Counted from the first letter of the stretch, positions 45,084 to 54,657 are shown. The stretch is 64,000 nucleotides of DNA from Hyphomonadaceae bacterium UKL13-1 (GCA_001602435.1 CP012156.1:1198001-1262000); one strand, 5' to 3'. Program-made: numbers and translations. Notes: generated by a model from the sequence alone, not told the origin.

Positions 45084-45854
45084 TCACGGTGCTTTCGAGA
45101 ATTCCGGCGGCAAATTGGTCCAAATAGCGGCCACCACGAACAGAATGACGACGACGACGCCTACCAGCGTCTGAACTTCGCTATCTGGACGCTGTTTTAC
45201 CATCAGAGCATAGTCTCGGTCCCAAGATGTCTTGCCCTCGCTGGTCAAAGTTTCATACGCACCCGCGAGCGTGAAAAAGTTCGCGATCGGTATCATCAGG
45301 AAATACGCGCGCACATAAACAGCGAACTCGCGCTTGAGTGCGATCCACATGCCCATGGGCCGTCCGTCCAATTGGGTAATGCGAATGCCGAAAATCCATT
45401 TGCCCAATGTCGTTCCGCTATAGGCCATAAAAGGGATGTTGCCCAAGAAGCTAAACGCGGTTGTGAGAAGCGCCCTTGGAAAACTATAGGCTTGATCAAC
45501 AAAGAATGGGGCCCAAAAGTCGGACTGATTTGGGGCCGTCGTGGTCATCAACAAGGTCCATGCGAAAACGAAGACAAATGCGTTTACATTCAGATCGATG
45601 GTGCGCGCGAAAAATCTGCGCCAAGGGTGGGGACTGGAATCCGTCCACCCGTCCCCTGGAGATGCTAACGGCGGAACTTCGATCAAGTGCGGGAAGGCCT
45701 CGACCATCTGCTTCCCTGTTTCCTGCCCCGCTTGTCGGACAAGGGTCTCACCAGACATGTGGCCATCACGATACAAGTCGATAAGCTCGGCTTCAGACAC
45801 TGGCCCCAATTCTGCTTCGCCCATCTTATAGAACCACTGATCTGCTTCGCTCAT
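45084..45854 (-). CDS. GYF_2 plus RDD domain membrane protein
   Basis: 256 residues. The N-terminal 60 residues form a GYF_2-type domain (WFYKMGEAELGPVSEAELIDLYRDG). An RDD domain with four membrane helices follows (RRFFARTIDLNVNAFVF, then SGTTLGKWIFGIRITQLDG). This architecture is widespread but its function is not established. The ATG at 45854 follows a G-rich site. An in-frame start at 45884 is less likely. Confidence 0.85.
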   Translation of the reverse strand: MSEADQWFYKMGEAELGPVSEAELIDLYRDGHMSGETLVRQAGQETGKQMVEAFPHLIEVPPLASPGDGWTDSSPHPWRRFFARTIDLNVNAFVFVFAWTLLMTTTAPNQSDFWAPFFVDQAYSFPRALLTTAFSFLGNIPFMAYSGTTLGKWIFGIRITQLDGRPMGMWIALKREFAVYVRAYFLMIPIANFFTLAGAYETLTSEGKTSWDRDYALMVKQRPDSEVQTLVGVVVVILFVVAAIWTNLPPEFSKAP

Positions 45855-45980
45855 CCCCGCCCTCTCGCTATGGTTGCATAACATGCAGCGATTTAATCCC
45901 AGATGGCAAGAGGTGTTGCGCTTGGCTGTGCCAAAGCTGAAGAAGCCCCATCATAAATTACCAATGCAGCGCTTGTGATC

Positions 45981-47357
45981 TCAATTCTTAGAAGACGAAG
46001 GAAGTGGTTTAGCGTCGCATCCCGGCGCCTTAGGCAGTGTTGCGGACTGGTTTGAACATTGGGCTGCGAAGGCCACAGACTGGATTGCGGCCATGCGTTG
46101 AAGATAGTCTGGCGGGAAGGACAAAATCCCGGTCGCTGGATCGCGCACAAGGCCTCTTTCTTCTGGTGGCAGACGATAGGCGAGCTTCATCAGGATATCG
46201 CCACTTACCCACGGACTGGAACGGAAATAACCGTGGCCGTTATCCAGCGCGATGTCCTCGGCGTTCGAGACATTGATGTAGGAAATCCGGTCTCTATTGT
46301 CGATCAGCAAGCGGCGAAAGGCGGGGGTCAGTTCGCTCGATGTCATCATGGACCCCAGCCTTTTGTGGCCGGTGACGGCGCTGGAAACCTGCAGCGCACG
46401 GTCACGCTGAGACCCGTAGATCACCAGATGCCGCTGAGACCCAAGGATGCCGTCTGCCAAATAGGCCGCAAAAACGTCCCGGTCGATATCGCTGCTGACC
46501 AGCATGACGTTTTCAAGCTTGTGACCCAGGCGCTTGGGATCTGTCTCGCGTCCGCGGTTAATGAGTGCGATTTGTTCCATCGCGCGAGCGACCATCCGGG
46601 TGCCGGCGCTATAGCCGAGAATATGAATCCGTTCGGCATTGGTAGAGGTTTCGACGAACTCGATAAGTTCGCGAAGATTGCGGGCCATCCCGGCAGCAGC
46701 GTCAATATCACCAAAATAGGCGGTGCTCCTCGGAGTCGAGGGCCAGGAAAACGCAATAAACGCACCCTCATAGCCCAAGAAATGCCAAAGCTCAGAACTC
46801 ACCAGCACGGGGTTTTCAAAGACGACTTTATAGCCGTGCACATAGATGAACACGTCTTTCTGCGGTGATTGGTCTAAGCGGTCATTGATCGCCTTGGCAA
46901 AGCGGGCCCGCCCAGCGCCCGCCTCATCGTTCACCCCATCCTCGGTCAAAGGCGCGCGGCGGTCTAGGGCACCAAATTCTTCCACGCCCGTCACGCGCAG
47001 CGGATAATGGGCCGCTTTATTCTTGAGGATCGAAATCTCCCGCGCCTTTTCCCACGTCAGGTCGCTATCGCCCACTTCTAGCTTGGCCAGCCCTACCCGC
47101 AAGGCTTGGCTGCGACCGCCACCATAAAACCCGTTCTCATTAGCCACGACCGGGGCACGATCAGTCGCATAGAGCATGCCGCCGCCCGGCAGCTCTGAAA
47201 TGGGTTGGGCGTCGATGCTGGCATTGAGCTTGCCGTGATTGAGCGCCTCTGGCGCGCCGACAATTTTGAGGGCCAATGGATCGCTCGCGCAACCGGTCAC
47301 AACCAGCAGCATGGACAGCACCATACCAAGTGAAAGCACGTTTCGACTAGCAGTCAT
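45981..47357 (-). CDS. DUF900-type alpha/beta hydrolase lipoprotein
   Basis: 458 residues with a lipoprotein signal (SMLLVVTGC, Cys about residue 23). The hydrolase core has FIYVHGYKVVFEN and the nucleophile motif ILGYSAGTRMVARAM, typical of DUF900/COG4782 proteins. It is probably a periplasmic esterase-like protein anchored to a membrane. The ATG at 47357 is preferred over a TTG at 47369. The 300 bases upstream (to the tRNA) hold its promoter and no convincing gene. Confidence 0.83.
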   Translation of the reverse strand: MTASRNVLSLGMVLSMLLVVTGCASDPLALKIVGAPEALNHGKLNASIDAQPISELPGGGMLYATDRAPVVANENGFYGGGRSQALRVGLAKLEVGDSDLTWEKAREISILKNKAAHYPLRVTGVEEFGALDRRAPLTEDGVNDEAGAGRARFAKAINDRLDQSPQKDVFIYVHGYKVVFENPVLVSSELWHFLGYEGAFIAFSWPSTPRSTAYFGDIDAAAGMARNLRELIEFVETSTNAERIHILGYSAGTRMVARAMEQIALINRGRETDPKRLGHKLENVMLVSSDIDRDVFAAYLADGILGSQRHLVIYGSQRDRALQVSSAVTGHKRLGSMMTSSELTPAFRRLLIDNRDRISYINVSNAEDIALDNGHGYFRSSPWVSGDILMKLAYRLPPEERGLVRDPATGILSFPPDYLQRMAAIQSVAFAAQCSNQSATLPKAPGCDAKPLPSSSKN

Positions 47358-47668
47358 GGCACCCCGCAACCCTCAAACCCAATCATCTCAGGCATCTCTT
47401 CATCCCCGAGAAATCCCCCGTCAACTTAAGGGTTGAGACTAACATGGGATATTCAGATTGGACACGGGGGAATGGTGGTGGCGGTGCTGCGGCTTTGTCT
47501 AACGTTCAAATTCCGCATTGACGGGCCTTGCTGGCGGGCTGAGGAACCTCGCACATAATTGCCTTGGACGCGTTTGGGTGCAGGCTGAACCAGACCCAAA
47601 CCGCGAGGTCGAGTGTGACGCTAGGTGTTTATGCCCTTCAAGGGTCAAAGTTCAGTTGATCTGAAAAA

Positions 47669-47743
47669 TGGTGGGCGATACTGGGATTGAACCAGTGACC
47701 CCTGCAGTGTGAATGCAGTGCTCTTCCGCTGAGCTAATCGCCC
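47669..47743 (-). tRNA. tRNA-Val (CAC)
   Basis: A 75-base cloverleaf with encoded CCA. The acceptor stem is GGGCGAT/ATCGCCC and the anticodon loop TTCACAC reads CAC. The T-arm is GGTTCAATCCC. Confidence 0.96.
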
Positions 47744-48348
47744 GTCCGCAGGGCCATACGTGGCGCTGTGTGCGAGAGGCGGCGTCATGAAGGTTGAAGG
47801 CGGCAACGTCAAGAGGGCGATATGCCAATCATGATCTGGCGGCGCGCAAAAAAGATGTCAGAAATGGTGTTGAGGTTTAGCTGCGCTATCCCCAGATCCG
47901 TGCAGATGGGAATCAATTCTATGGGCAAGAGCTGACGCTAGGGCAGGTGATTTTTCGTTGATAACGTTCATTTCAACGATTTTTTGCCCTAAATCAACCT
48001 GCGCAATCGGTTCCATGCAAATTTGCAATGCACCTATGATGGGAGAAAATAAAGGTAACCGGCTTTAGTGATTCAGGGAAATTGTCCTGATTTAGCCAAA
48101 AAAATTCTGCATATATCGAGAAATGTGGAAGTTTCTACCGAGATTTTTCTCGTTTTTGGGACATGTTGAGAAATTCTGATGTCAAGCCCCGATTTGATGA
48201 TTTTTTGGTGTTCGAAGTAAGCTTAAAATTCGTCGATTTTTGCCTTGAATGTGACAGGTTTGTGTAGTTAAAGCCGCCATCCAAAACAAACCGATGCTCT
48301 TTATGGGTTTGTCTCACCTAATCAATAACAGAAAAAATGAGGACCAAA
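47744..48348. other. Long AT-rich intergenic region
   Basis: About 600 bases without a convincing gene. It contains several imperfect inverted repeats, such as CGTTGA...TCAACG near 47960 and a weak CGAGA/TCTCG hairpin with trailing T's at 48139-48157. It supplies the promoter for the small gene at 48349. A small RNA cannot be excluded. Confidence 0.5.
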
Positions 48349-48552
48349 ATGGAAGGCGATTTTTGCACGAACGACGGCGCACGACGTTTGAAGCTGAAGA
48401 TTCAAGAGTATTGGCGCGAGCGTGGCTATGACGTCAGCGTTGATCTGGTTGAAGAAGGTTTCGTGCCTGCGATGCGTTCGGGCCGTACCGATGTGCGTTC
48501 TGACATGGTGAATGGTTTGCCACGTCGTCGCGCCGCGACCGAAGCCGCATAA
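48349..48552 (+). CDS. Small conserved alphaproteobacterial protein, unknown function
   Basis: 67 residues from the ATG at 48349, which has GAGGA seven bases upstream. An in-frame ATG at 48337 is weaker. It is basic, with KIQEYWRERGYDVSVDLVEEGF and VRSDMVNGLPRRR, a pattern I associate with small conserved alphaproteobacterial hypothetical proteins. No domain assignment. It converges on gph. Confidence 0.7.
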   Translation: MEGDFCTNDGARRLKLKIQEYWRERGYDVSVDLVEEGFVPAMRSGRTDVRSDMVNGLPRRRAATEAA

Positions 48553-48553
48553 A

Positions 48554-49234
48554 TCATTCTGTCAAAAGCTGCTCGATCAGATCGGGTAGCTCGTGATAAT
48601 GATCGAATATAGCGTCCGCCCCCAAGGCGGACGCTTTTTCTATGGTGTACCCAAAAGTCGCCAATACCACGGGGATAGAGGCATTGCGCGCGGCCTGCAG
48701 GTCGGTGATGCTGTCGCCCACCATCAGCGCCCGATCGACGCTGCCGCCGCTGGCTTCAATCGTATAGGTCAGATGGCGGCCATCGGGTTTGTTGACCCCG
48801 GCCTGCCCATTGGCGACGATGGCCTTGAAATAGCGCACCATATCAAAGGCCTCCAGCACGGGTTGGGCCAGATGTGCGGGCTTATTGGTGCAAACGCTTA
48901 AGATCGCGCCCTTGGCCGAAAGCTCTTCCAGCACCTCAATCACGCCATCAAACGGCAGGCTTTCTTGCGTCAGGCCCGCTTGATAGACCTCGAGGAAATG
49001 GGCGACATGTTTGGCCAAAGTCTCATCATCAAAATCAACCCCGGCTGCAAGGCCCGCTTTAACTACCAAGGCCCGTGCGCCCTGGCCGATCATGCCGCGC
49101 ACGCTGGTCAAAGAAATTTCGGGCAGGCCGGCGCGCACCATCACCGCATTGGTCGCGCGCACAAGGTCTGGCGCGGTATCGACCAAGGTACCGTCTAGAT
49201 CAAAGGAGATCGCCAGCCCATCTATTCCGCGCAT
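48554..49234 (-). CDS. gph: Phosphoglycolate phosphatase
   Basis: This 226-residue HAD-superfamily phosphatase has FDLDGTLVDTAPDL as motif I, LSVCTNKP as motif II and VGDSITDLQAARNA as motif IV, with the usual cap between. Gph removes phosphate from 2-phosphoglycolate formed by DNA repair or Rubisco. It lies next to glmU/rpiA, which are divergent. Confidence 0.9.
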   Translation of the reverse strand: MRGIDGLAISFDLDGTLVDTAPDLVRATNAVMVRAGLPEISLTSVRGMIGQGARALVVKAGLAAGVDFDDETLAKHVAHFLEVYQAGLTQESLPFDGVIEVLEELSAKGAILSVCTNKPAHLAQPVLEAFDMVRYFKAIVANGQAGVNKPDGRHLTYTIEASGGSVDRALMVGDSITDLQAARNASIPVVLATFGYTIEKASALGADAIFDHYHELPDLIEQLLTE

Positions 49235-49379
49235 TTCCCATCATCCTTTGGTTCATCGACATGGCCACTCAGAAAGGATTTTTCTGCGGCGCCTCTGGCC
49301 TGTCTGCCCGTTCGACGGCTAGAAGGCTAGACGTTTGGGCACAAGCCGAATCAGCACTTGCATCCTGGAAGGAAATCCC

Positions 49380-50750
49380 ATGTCTCGCGCGCGCGCTGCT
49401 ATCATTCTTGCAGCTGGACACGGCACCCGCATGAAGTCGAGTCTGTCGAAAGTCCTCCACCCCGTGGGCGGTCGCCCGATGATGGCGTGGACGATTGCTT
49501 TGGCCAAAAGCCTAGGCTGCGAGAAGATCGTCGTGGTAGTCGGCAGCCATAATCCTGATGCCAAGCTGGTGGCAGAAGCCAGCCTCGGCGCCGGCACAAC
49601 TGCCCTACAGGATCCCCCGCTCGGCACCGCCCACGGCGTGAATGCGGCTAAGGACGCGTTGAAAGGCTTTGAGGGCGATGCCATCGTGCTCTATGCCGAC
49701 ACGCCCCTGATCCGGACCGAGACCGCCGCCCAAGTATTTGACAGCCTTGAGCAAGGCTATGCCGTCTCTGTTCTGGGCTTTGAGGCCGCAGACCCCGGTG
49801 CCTATGGCCGCTTGATCCTGAATGCGGCTGGCGATCTTGATGCGATTGTCGAGGCTAAAGAGGCCAGCCCAGAACAACTCGCCGTGCGCTTGTGTAATTC
49901 CGGCGTGCTGGCCGCCCCCGCGCCATTGCTGTTGGAGCTGTTGTCTGAGGTCAAGAATGACAATGCCAAGGGCGAATATTATCTGACCGATGTGGTTGCC
50001 CTTGCCCGCGCCCGCGGCCTGCGCGCCACGGCTGTTCCCGGTACTGAAGATGAGGTCTTGGGCGTCAATAGCCGGGTGGAGCTGGCCCAAGCTGAAGCTC
50101 AATTCCAAGCGCGCAAACGCCATGAGGCAATGGTGGCAGGGGTGACCCTAACCGCGCCAGACACGGTCTATTTCGCCCACGACACCCAGATCGCCAATGA
50201 TGTGACGATTGAGCCTCATGTCGTGTTTGGCCCGAAAGTGGTGGTGGAGACAGGGGCAATCATTCGCGCCTTCTCGCATTTGGAAGATTGTGTGATCCGC
50301 AAAGGTGCTTTCATCGGCCCCTATGCCCGGATCCGCCCGGGCAGCGACATTGGCGAGAATGCCCATATCGGCAATTTCGTTGAGACAAAAAAGGCCAAGA
50401 TCGGGGCAGGGGCCAAGGCCAATCATCTGACCTATCTGGGCGATGTCACAGTAGGGGCCAAGACGAATATTGGGGCAGGCACCGTCACCTGTAATTATGA
50501 TGGGTTTGACAAATATCACACCGAAATCGGCGCCAATGCCTTTATCGGGTCCGACACCATGTTGGTTGCCCCTGTCACCATTGGTGAGGGTGCGATGACG
50601 GGGTCAGGCTCTACCATCACCAAGGATGTGCCGCCGGGCGCTTTGGGGCTAGAGCGCGCCGATCAGCGTAATCTCGACGGCTGGGCAACCAAATTCCGCG
50701 CCCGCAAGGCTGCCGCTAAAGCGCTGAAATCCAAGGGGGAGGGCGCGTGA
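49380..50750 (+). CDS. glmU: Bifunctional N-acetylglucosamine-1-phosphate uridyltransferase / glucosamine-1-phosphate acetyltransferase
   Basis: 456 residues from the ATG at 49380 (AAGGA upstream). The N-terminal uridyltransferase has AAGHGTRMKSSLSKVLHP. The C-terminal left-handed beta-helix has hexapeptide repeats and the acetyltransferase active-site region (NFVETKKAKIGAGAKANHLTYLGD, split by ordinary repeats). It makes UDP-GlcNAc for peptidoglycan and LPS. The stop overlaps the rpiA GTG, so the two are coupled. Confidence 0.96.
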   Translation: MSRARAAIILAAGHGTRMKSSLSKVLHPVGGRPMMAWTIALAKSLGCEKIVVVVGSHNPDAKLVAEASLGAGTTALQDPPLGTAHGVNAAKDALKGFEGDAIVLYADTPLIRTETAAQVFDSLEQGYAVSVLGFEAADPGAYGRLILNAAGDLDAIVEAKEASPEQLAVRLCNSGVLAAPAPLLLELLSEVKNDNAKGEYYLTDVVALARARGLRATAVPGTEDEVLGVNSRVELAQAEAQFQARKRHEAMVAGVTLTAPDTVYFAHDTQIANDVTIEPHVVFGPKVVVETGAIIRAFSHLEDCVIRKGAFIGPYARIRPGSDIGENAHIGNFVETKKAKIGAGAKANHLTYLGDVTVGAKTNIGAGTVTCNYDGFDKYHTEIGANAFIGSDTMLVAPVTIGEGAMTGSGSTITKDVPPGALGLERADQRNLDGWATKFRARKAAAKALKSKGEGA

Positions 50751-51460
50751 CCGGCCCAGACTTTGCCAAGATGCAGGCCGCCGCCGCAGCCCTTGAATAT
50801 GTCGAAGATGGCATGATCGTAGGTCTGGGCACAGGCTCTACCGCCAATCACTTCATCTCCATGCTAGGCGAGCGCGTGCGCGAGGGCCTGACCATTGGTG
50901 CCATCCCAACCTCTGAAGCCAGCCGCCGCCTCGCGGCCAGCCTCGGCATTCCCCTGATCGAAGTCGACCAAGCCGACCGGATTGACGTGACCGTCGATGG
51001 TGCCGATGAGGTCGATCAATATCTGAACTTGCTCAAGGGCGGGGGCGGGGCCTTATTGCGGGAAAAAATCATCGCGCATGCGACGGACCATCTGGTCGTG
51101 ATTGCCGATAAGTCTAAGCTGGTCAATGATTTAGGCGCATTTCCTCTGCCCGTAGAGGTGACGAGCTTTGGCTTTACCATCACTGCGAAAAAGGTGTTTG
51201 ATGCCCTGCGCGGCACTGGCTGTAGAACCGCCGATATCAAGCTGCGCGAAGCCGGTGCCCCCGGCCGACCCTTCATCACCGACAATGGCAATTACATCCT
51301 AGACTGCGCCTGCGGCCATATCCCCGACGCAGCCGCCACCTCTGCCGCCCTCAACGCCATTCCAGGCGTCGTCGAAAACGGCATCTTCCTCGCCTTCCCC
51401 CGAACCGTCCGCACCGTGCTGTTCGGGCATGATGATGGAGTGGATATGGTGGAGGTTTAG
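50747..51460 (+). CDS. rpiA: Ribose-5-phosphate isomerase A
   Basis: 237 residues. Family motifs are GMIVGLGTGSTANHFI, TSEASRRLAASLGIPL, DVTVDGADEVD and LLKGGGGALLREKI. It interconverts ribose-5-phosphate and ribulose-5-phosphate. The GTG start overlaps the glmU stop (GTGA). In many alphaproteobacteria rpiA is followed by gor. Here about 6 kb of accessory DNA separates them. Confidence 0.95.
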   Translation: MTGPDFAKMQAAAAALEYVEDGMIVGLGTGSTANHFISMLGERVREGLTIGAIPTSEASRRLAASLGIPLIEVDQADRIDVTVDGADEVDQYLNLLKGGGGALLREKIIAHATDHLVVIADKSKLVNDLGAFPLPVEVTSFGFTITAKKVFDALRGTGCRTADIKLREAGAPGRPFITDNGNYILDCACGHIPDAAATSAALNAIPGVVENGIFLAFPRTVRTVLFGHDDGVDMVEV

Positions 51461-52084
51461 GGGGCTAATCCGAGTTTTGCATGGATTTTTGTTAGAAGTT
51501 CCACATCAAGTTTGTTCAACCCTTTTTCTTTTGTTCCCGCATGGGCCCAGTTGTTGCGCAAAGTGTTGAAAAGCGAAATCCATTTTATTTTTTCCGCCTT
51601 GCTATTGAAGCCATGTCCAACGTCAATCGCAAAGTGATCTTCGAAGGATTCCGAATTGGGAGAGTTGGCAGGCCGTTTTGTCCAATAATTTTCGATTATC
51701 GTTTTATAGTCAGTAATAAAGAACTGGTCTGTCCAAGGTATCTCTTTTCGGCCTAGACCGTCTTTGAAATTCTTCTCCATTTGTTCTTTTGCTCTGACTT
51801 CGCAATCGCGTTGGATCTTTCCAATTTCAATGTCCCAGTCTTCCCCAAATAATGCCTGTAGTTGATCGATTATGAAGGTCTTCATGTGTCGCTCAATCTG
51901 TGTGCCGATTTCCCGGCCTTTAGTCTGAAGCGCATGGTCTTGTCGTTCCCGCCAATCTTGCAACTCGGGTGGATTATATTCTGGATATAACTGATTGATA
52001 TAGTTTTGAAAAAACCGAAGCCAGGTTACCTCCGCACCGCTGCCAAGTTTGCCAGTCAGAATTTCAGAATCCTCTGGACTTATC
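51457..52084 (-). pseudogene. C-terminal piece of IS66-disrupted PD-(D/E)XK-DGQHR-HEPN protein
   Basis: This is the 3' part of the gene whose 5' part lies at 54650-56381. It includes one copy of the 8-base target duplication (52077-52084). Without the IS, the frame reads on through SISPEDSEILTGKLG. The fragment is mostly helical and carries LFNTLRNNWAHAG, in which RNNWAH is an R-x4-H motif of HEPN-type ribonuclease domains. It ends convergently with rpiA, overlapping by 4 bases. Without its own start signal it is unlikely to be made. Confidence 0.8.
52077..52084. repeat. IS66 target-site duplication, left copy
   Basis: GACTTATC directly abuts the left inverted repeat and is repeated exactly at 54650-54657. 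Eight bases is the normal IS66 duplication length. Confidence 0.92.
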
Positions 52085-52144
52085 GTATCCATTCGGCGAG
52101 GGCCACATACCGGTGAGGTATGAACTGGGCTAGTTACTGTGCGT

Positions 52145-52561
52145 ATGGAGACGTTACAGACGATAGCAGCGGGATATGGGGGTCGACTTGATGTTGTTGA
52201 TCTGGGCCGTCGGCGTCGCTTTTCCGATGATTTCAAGCTGTCGGTTGTGGCGGAGAGTTATGCGGCTGGTGCAGTGATTACTCAGCTTGCGCGCCGCTAT
52301 GGGGTCCATCCAAGTCAGATCTACGTTTGGCGTGCGCAGGCTCGTGGTGATGGTGGTGGGGTTGGCCGGATTTCGGAGCCACCGGCATTTGTTCCGGTAG
52401 TTGCGACTGGCGACCATGGGGGTTTATGTGAACCTTCGCCAGCACCGGTAAGTGCCCCACTGGTCATTGTGTTGTCAGGAGCTCGGCGAGTTGAGGTTCA
52501 CCCGGGCTTTGATGCGGCCACGCTGGCAGCAGTGGTCACCACGCTGGAGGATTTACGATGA
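52145..52561 (+). CDS. tnpA: IS66 accessory protein TnpA (transposase orfA)
   Basis: 139 residues with a helix-turn-helix of the IS66 TnpA/IS3 orfA type (RRFSDDFKLSVVAESYAAGA, then LARRYGVHPSQIYVWR). It binds element ends during transposition. The ATG at 52145 or a GTG at 52139 may start it. Its stop overlaps tnpB (ATGA). Confidence 0.9.
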   Translation: METLQTIAAGYGGRLDVVDLGRRRRFSDDFKLSVVAESYAAGAVITQLARRYGVHPSQIYVWRAQARGDGGGVGRISEPPAFVPVVATGDHGGLCEPSPAPVSAPLVIVLSGARRVEVHPGFDAATLAAVVTTLEDLR

Positions 52562-52905
52562 TCCCGGTTCCGTCTGGTGTGCGGGTATGGCTGGCGTCAG
52601 GCGTCACCGATATGCGGAAGGGCATGAACAGCCTGACCACCATGGTGCAGGGTGGCTTAGGCCGTGATCCCCATGGCGGGGACCTGTTCGTGTTTCGGGG
52701 CAGAGCTGGCCACAGTGTGAAGGTGTTGTGGTACGATGGGCTGGGCTGCTCGCTCTATATCAAGCGACTGGAGCGGGGCCGGTTCATCTGGCCGAGCCCG
52801 GCTGATGGTGTGGTGTCGATCTCGCCTGGTCAACTTGGATATATGCTCGAAGGTATCGACTGGCGTCATCCGCAGAAGACGTGGAGACCAACAGCTGCGG
52901 GCTGA
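52558..52905 (+). CDS. tnpB: IS66 accessory protein TnpB
   Basis: 115 residues. The family signature is complete: VWLASGVTDMRKGMNSL, then GGDLFVFRGRAGHSVKVLWYDG and LYIKRLERGRFIWP. This is the 'orf2' of IS66 elements, required for transposition, with unknown mechanism. It is unrelated to the IS200/IS605 TnpB nucleases. Confidence 0.95.
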   Translation: MIPVPSGVRVWLASGVTDMRKGMNSLTTMVQGGLGRDPHGGDLFVFRGRAGHSVKVLWYDGLGCSLYIKRLERGRFIWPSPADGVVSISPGQLGYMLEGIDWRHPQKTWRPTAAG

Positions 52906-52969
52906 TATTTCCTGCTCCATGTGCCCATTTTTGCTGGTGTTTGACACCGTTTCGTGATTCTCTTCTGAG

Positions 52970-54619
52970 GTGTTGGAACGCCCTGATGACATAGCAGCCC
53001 TGAGGGCTCAGATGGCTGCCATGAAGGCAGAACTGGTTGCCGAGCGACTGGCCCGGGCAGAAGTTCTGGCCCAGCTTGCAGAGGCTCTGGCGTTCAAGGA
53101 ACTGGCCGCCCATCAAGCACTCGAGATCGCCAAGCTCAGGCATCAACTCTATGGCCGCAGCGCCGAACGCTCGCGCCAGATCATCGACCAGCTTGAGCTG
53201 GCCTTAGTCGAAGCGGTTGGCGATGCCACCCAGGCCGAGATCGTCGCCGAGGAAGCAGCTGCTGATGCCGGTATTGATGGTGGTGTGGTTAAGGTCGCAG
53301 GCTTTGAACGCAAGAAGCCAGCGCGTGCGCCTCTACCAGAGCATCTGCCGCGTGAACGCGTGGTCGAACCATCCCCCTGCGCCTGTGATCACTGCGGCTC
53401 ACACAGACTGGTCAAGGTCGGCGAAGACGTCACAGAGACGCTCGAAGTGATCCCCCGCAGCTGGAAGGTAGTCCAGCATGTCCGCGAGCGCTTCTCCTGC
53501 AGGGCGTGCGAAGGCTTCTCCCAGGCATCAGCCCCGTTTCATGCGATTGCACGAGGGCGGGCTGGCCCATCACTTCTGGCCATGATCTTGTATGAGAAGT
53601 ACGGCCAACATGTGCCGCTCAACCGGCAAGCCGAGCGCTATGCCCGCGAAGGGGTTCCCATCGCGCTATCGACGCTGGCCGATCAGGTCGGTGCCTGTGC
53701 CCACGCGCTTACCCCCATGGCTGAACTGATCGAAGCCCATGTCTTGGCTGCGGGTCGCATCCATGGTGATGACACGCCAGTCCCATTACTCGATAAGGGT
53801 AAGACAAAGACCGCACGATTGTGGACCTATGTGCGCGATGACCGACCGTTCGGGGGTGCTGACCCGCCAGCAGTTTTGTTCAAGTTCTCCGATACCAGGT
53901 CTGGCGATCACCCGAAGGCACATCTGAAGTGCCATGGTGGTGCCATCCTGCAAGCCGATGCCTTTGCTGGCTATAACCATCTGTTCGAGCAAGCCCGAAG
54001 CCCTGCCCCGTTCATCGAGGCGGCCTGTTGGGCCCATGCCCGGCGCAAGTTCTTCGAGATCGCCAGCCTGCCCAAGAAGGGTCCCCAGAAAGACAAGGCA
54101 GGGTCAGCTGTGCAGGCCGCTGCACCCCTTGCCCTACAAGCTGTCAAGAAGATCGACGAACTCTTCGCCATCGAACGCGAGATCAATGGTGCAACCGCCA
54201 ACGAGCGCCTCGCCACCCGCACCAGCCAGTCCGCCCCACTGGTCGCCAACCTGTTCGACTGGATGAGCGAACAACGTCAAAAATTATCCCGCCACGCACC
54301 CGTTGCCGCTGCCATGGATTATATGCTCAAGCGACAGCCCGCGTTTAGCGTCTTTCTCACCGATGGCCGGGCCTGCCTTAGCAACAATGCCGCAGAGCGC
54401 TCCCTGCGACCAGCCGCCCTTGGCCGCAAAGCCTGGCTGTTCGCAGGCTCACAAGCCGGAGGCGAACGCGCCGCCCTGATCTATACCCTCATCAGCACTG
54501 CCAAGCTCAATAACATCGATCCCCAAGCTTGGCTCGCACACCTGCTCGCCCACATGCCCTCATGGCCAGCATCACGCCTACATGAACTCGCACCTTGGAA
54601 CTGGAAACCAGCGCCCTAA
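52970..54619 (+). CDS. tnpC: IS66 transposase TnpC (DDE type)
   Basis: 549 residues from a TTG start. An N-terminal leucine-rich coiled coil (residues 8-60) leads to a zinc-finger (CACDHCGSHRLV and FSCRACEGF). The DDE core follows with GDDTPVPLLD, QADAFAGYNHLF and ERSLRPAALGRKAWLFAG, giving the acidic triad. It ends with the short IS66 C-terminal domain (TAKLNNIDPQAWLAHLLAHM). It appears intact. Confidence 0.95.
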   Translation: MLERPDDIAALRAQMAAMKAELVAERLARAEVLAQLAEALAFKELAAHQALEIAKLRHQLYGRSAERSRQIIDQLELALVEAVGDATQAEIVAEEAAADAGIDGGVVKVAGFERKKPARAPLPEHLPRERVVEPSPCACDHCGSHRLVKVGEDVTETLEVIPRSWKVVQHVRERFSCRACEGFSQASAPFHAIARGRAGPSLLAMILYEKYGQHVPLNRQAERYAREGVPIALSTLADQVGACAHALTPMAELIEAHVLAAGRIHGDDTPVPLLDKGKTKTARLWTYVRDDRPFGGADPPAVLFKFSDTRSGDHPKAHLKCHGGAILQADAFAGYNHLFEQARSPAPFIEAACWAHARRKFFEIASLPKKGPQKDKAGSAVQAAAPLALQAVKKIDELFAIEREINGATANERLATRTSQSAPLVANLFDWMSEQRQKLSRHAPVAAAMDYMLKRQPAFSVFLTDGRACLSNNAAERSLRPAALGRKAWLFAGSQAGGERAALIYTLISTAKLNNIDPQAWLAHLLAHMPSWPASRLHELAPWNWKPAP

Positions 54620-54649
54620 GCCACGCCGTGGCCCTCGCCGGATGGATAC

Positions 54650-54657
54650 GACTTATC
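54650..54657. repeat. IS66 target-site duplication, right copy
   Basis: GACTTATC directly follows the right inverted repeat of the element and matches the left copy exactly. Confidence 0.92.

Larger units (their letters stand above)
52085..54649 (+). mobile_element. Complete IS66-family insertion sequence, 2565 bp
   Basis: Bounded by 22-base terminal inverted repeats with one mismatch (left GTATCCATTC..., right ...GATGGATAC, inner part GGCGAGGGCCAC). It carries the three usual ORFs tnpA, tnpB and tnpC in one direction, and is flanked by the perfect direct repeat GACTTATC. All ORFs look intact, so the insertion is probably recent. It interrupts a large minus-strand gene. Confidence 0.95.

Noticed and set aside
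47444..47521. 25-codon Gly-rich ORF upstream of the DUF900 gene
   Set aside because: No ribosome site, low-complexity composition and no regulatory support. Likely chance.
52558..52905. IS200/IS605-type TnpB RNA-guided nuclease
   Set aside because: The protein is the 115-residue IS66 'TnpB' accessory protein and lacks RuvC or zinc-ribbon motifs.
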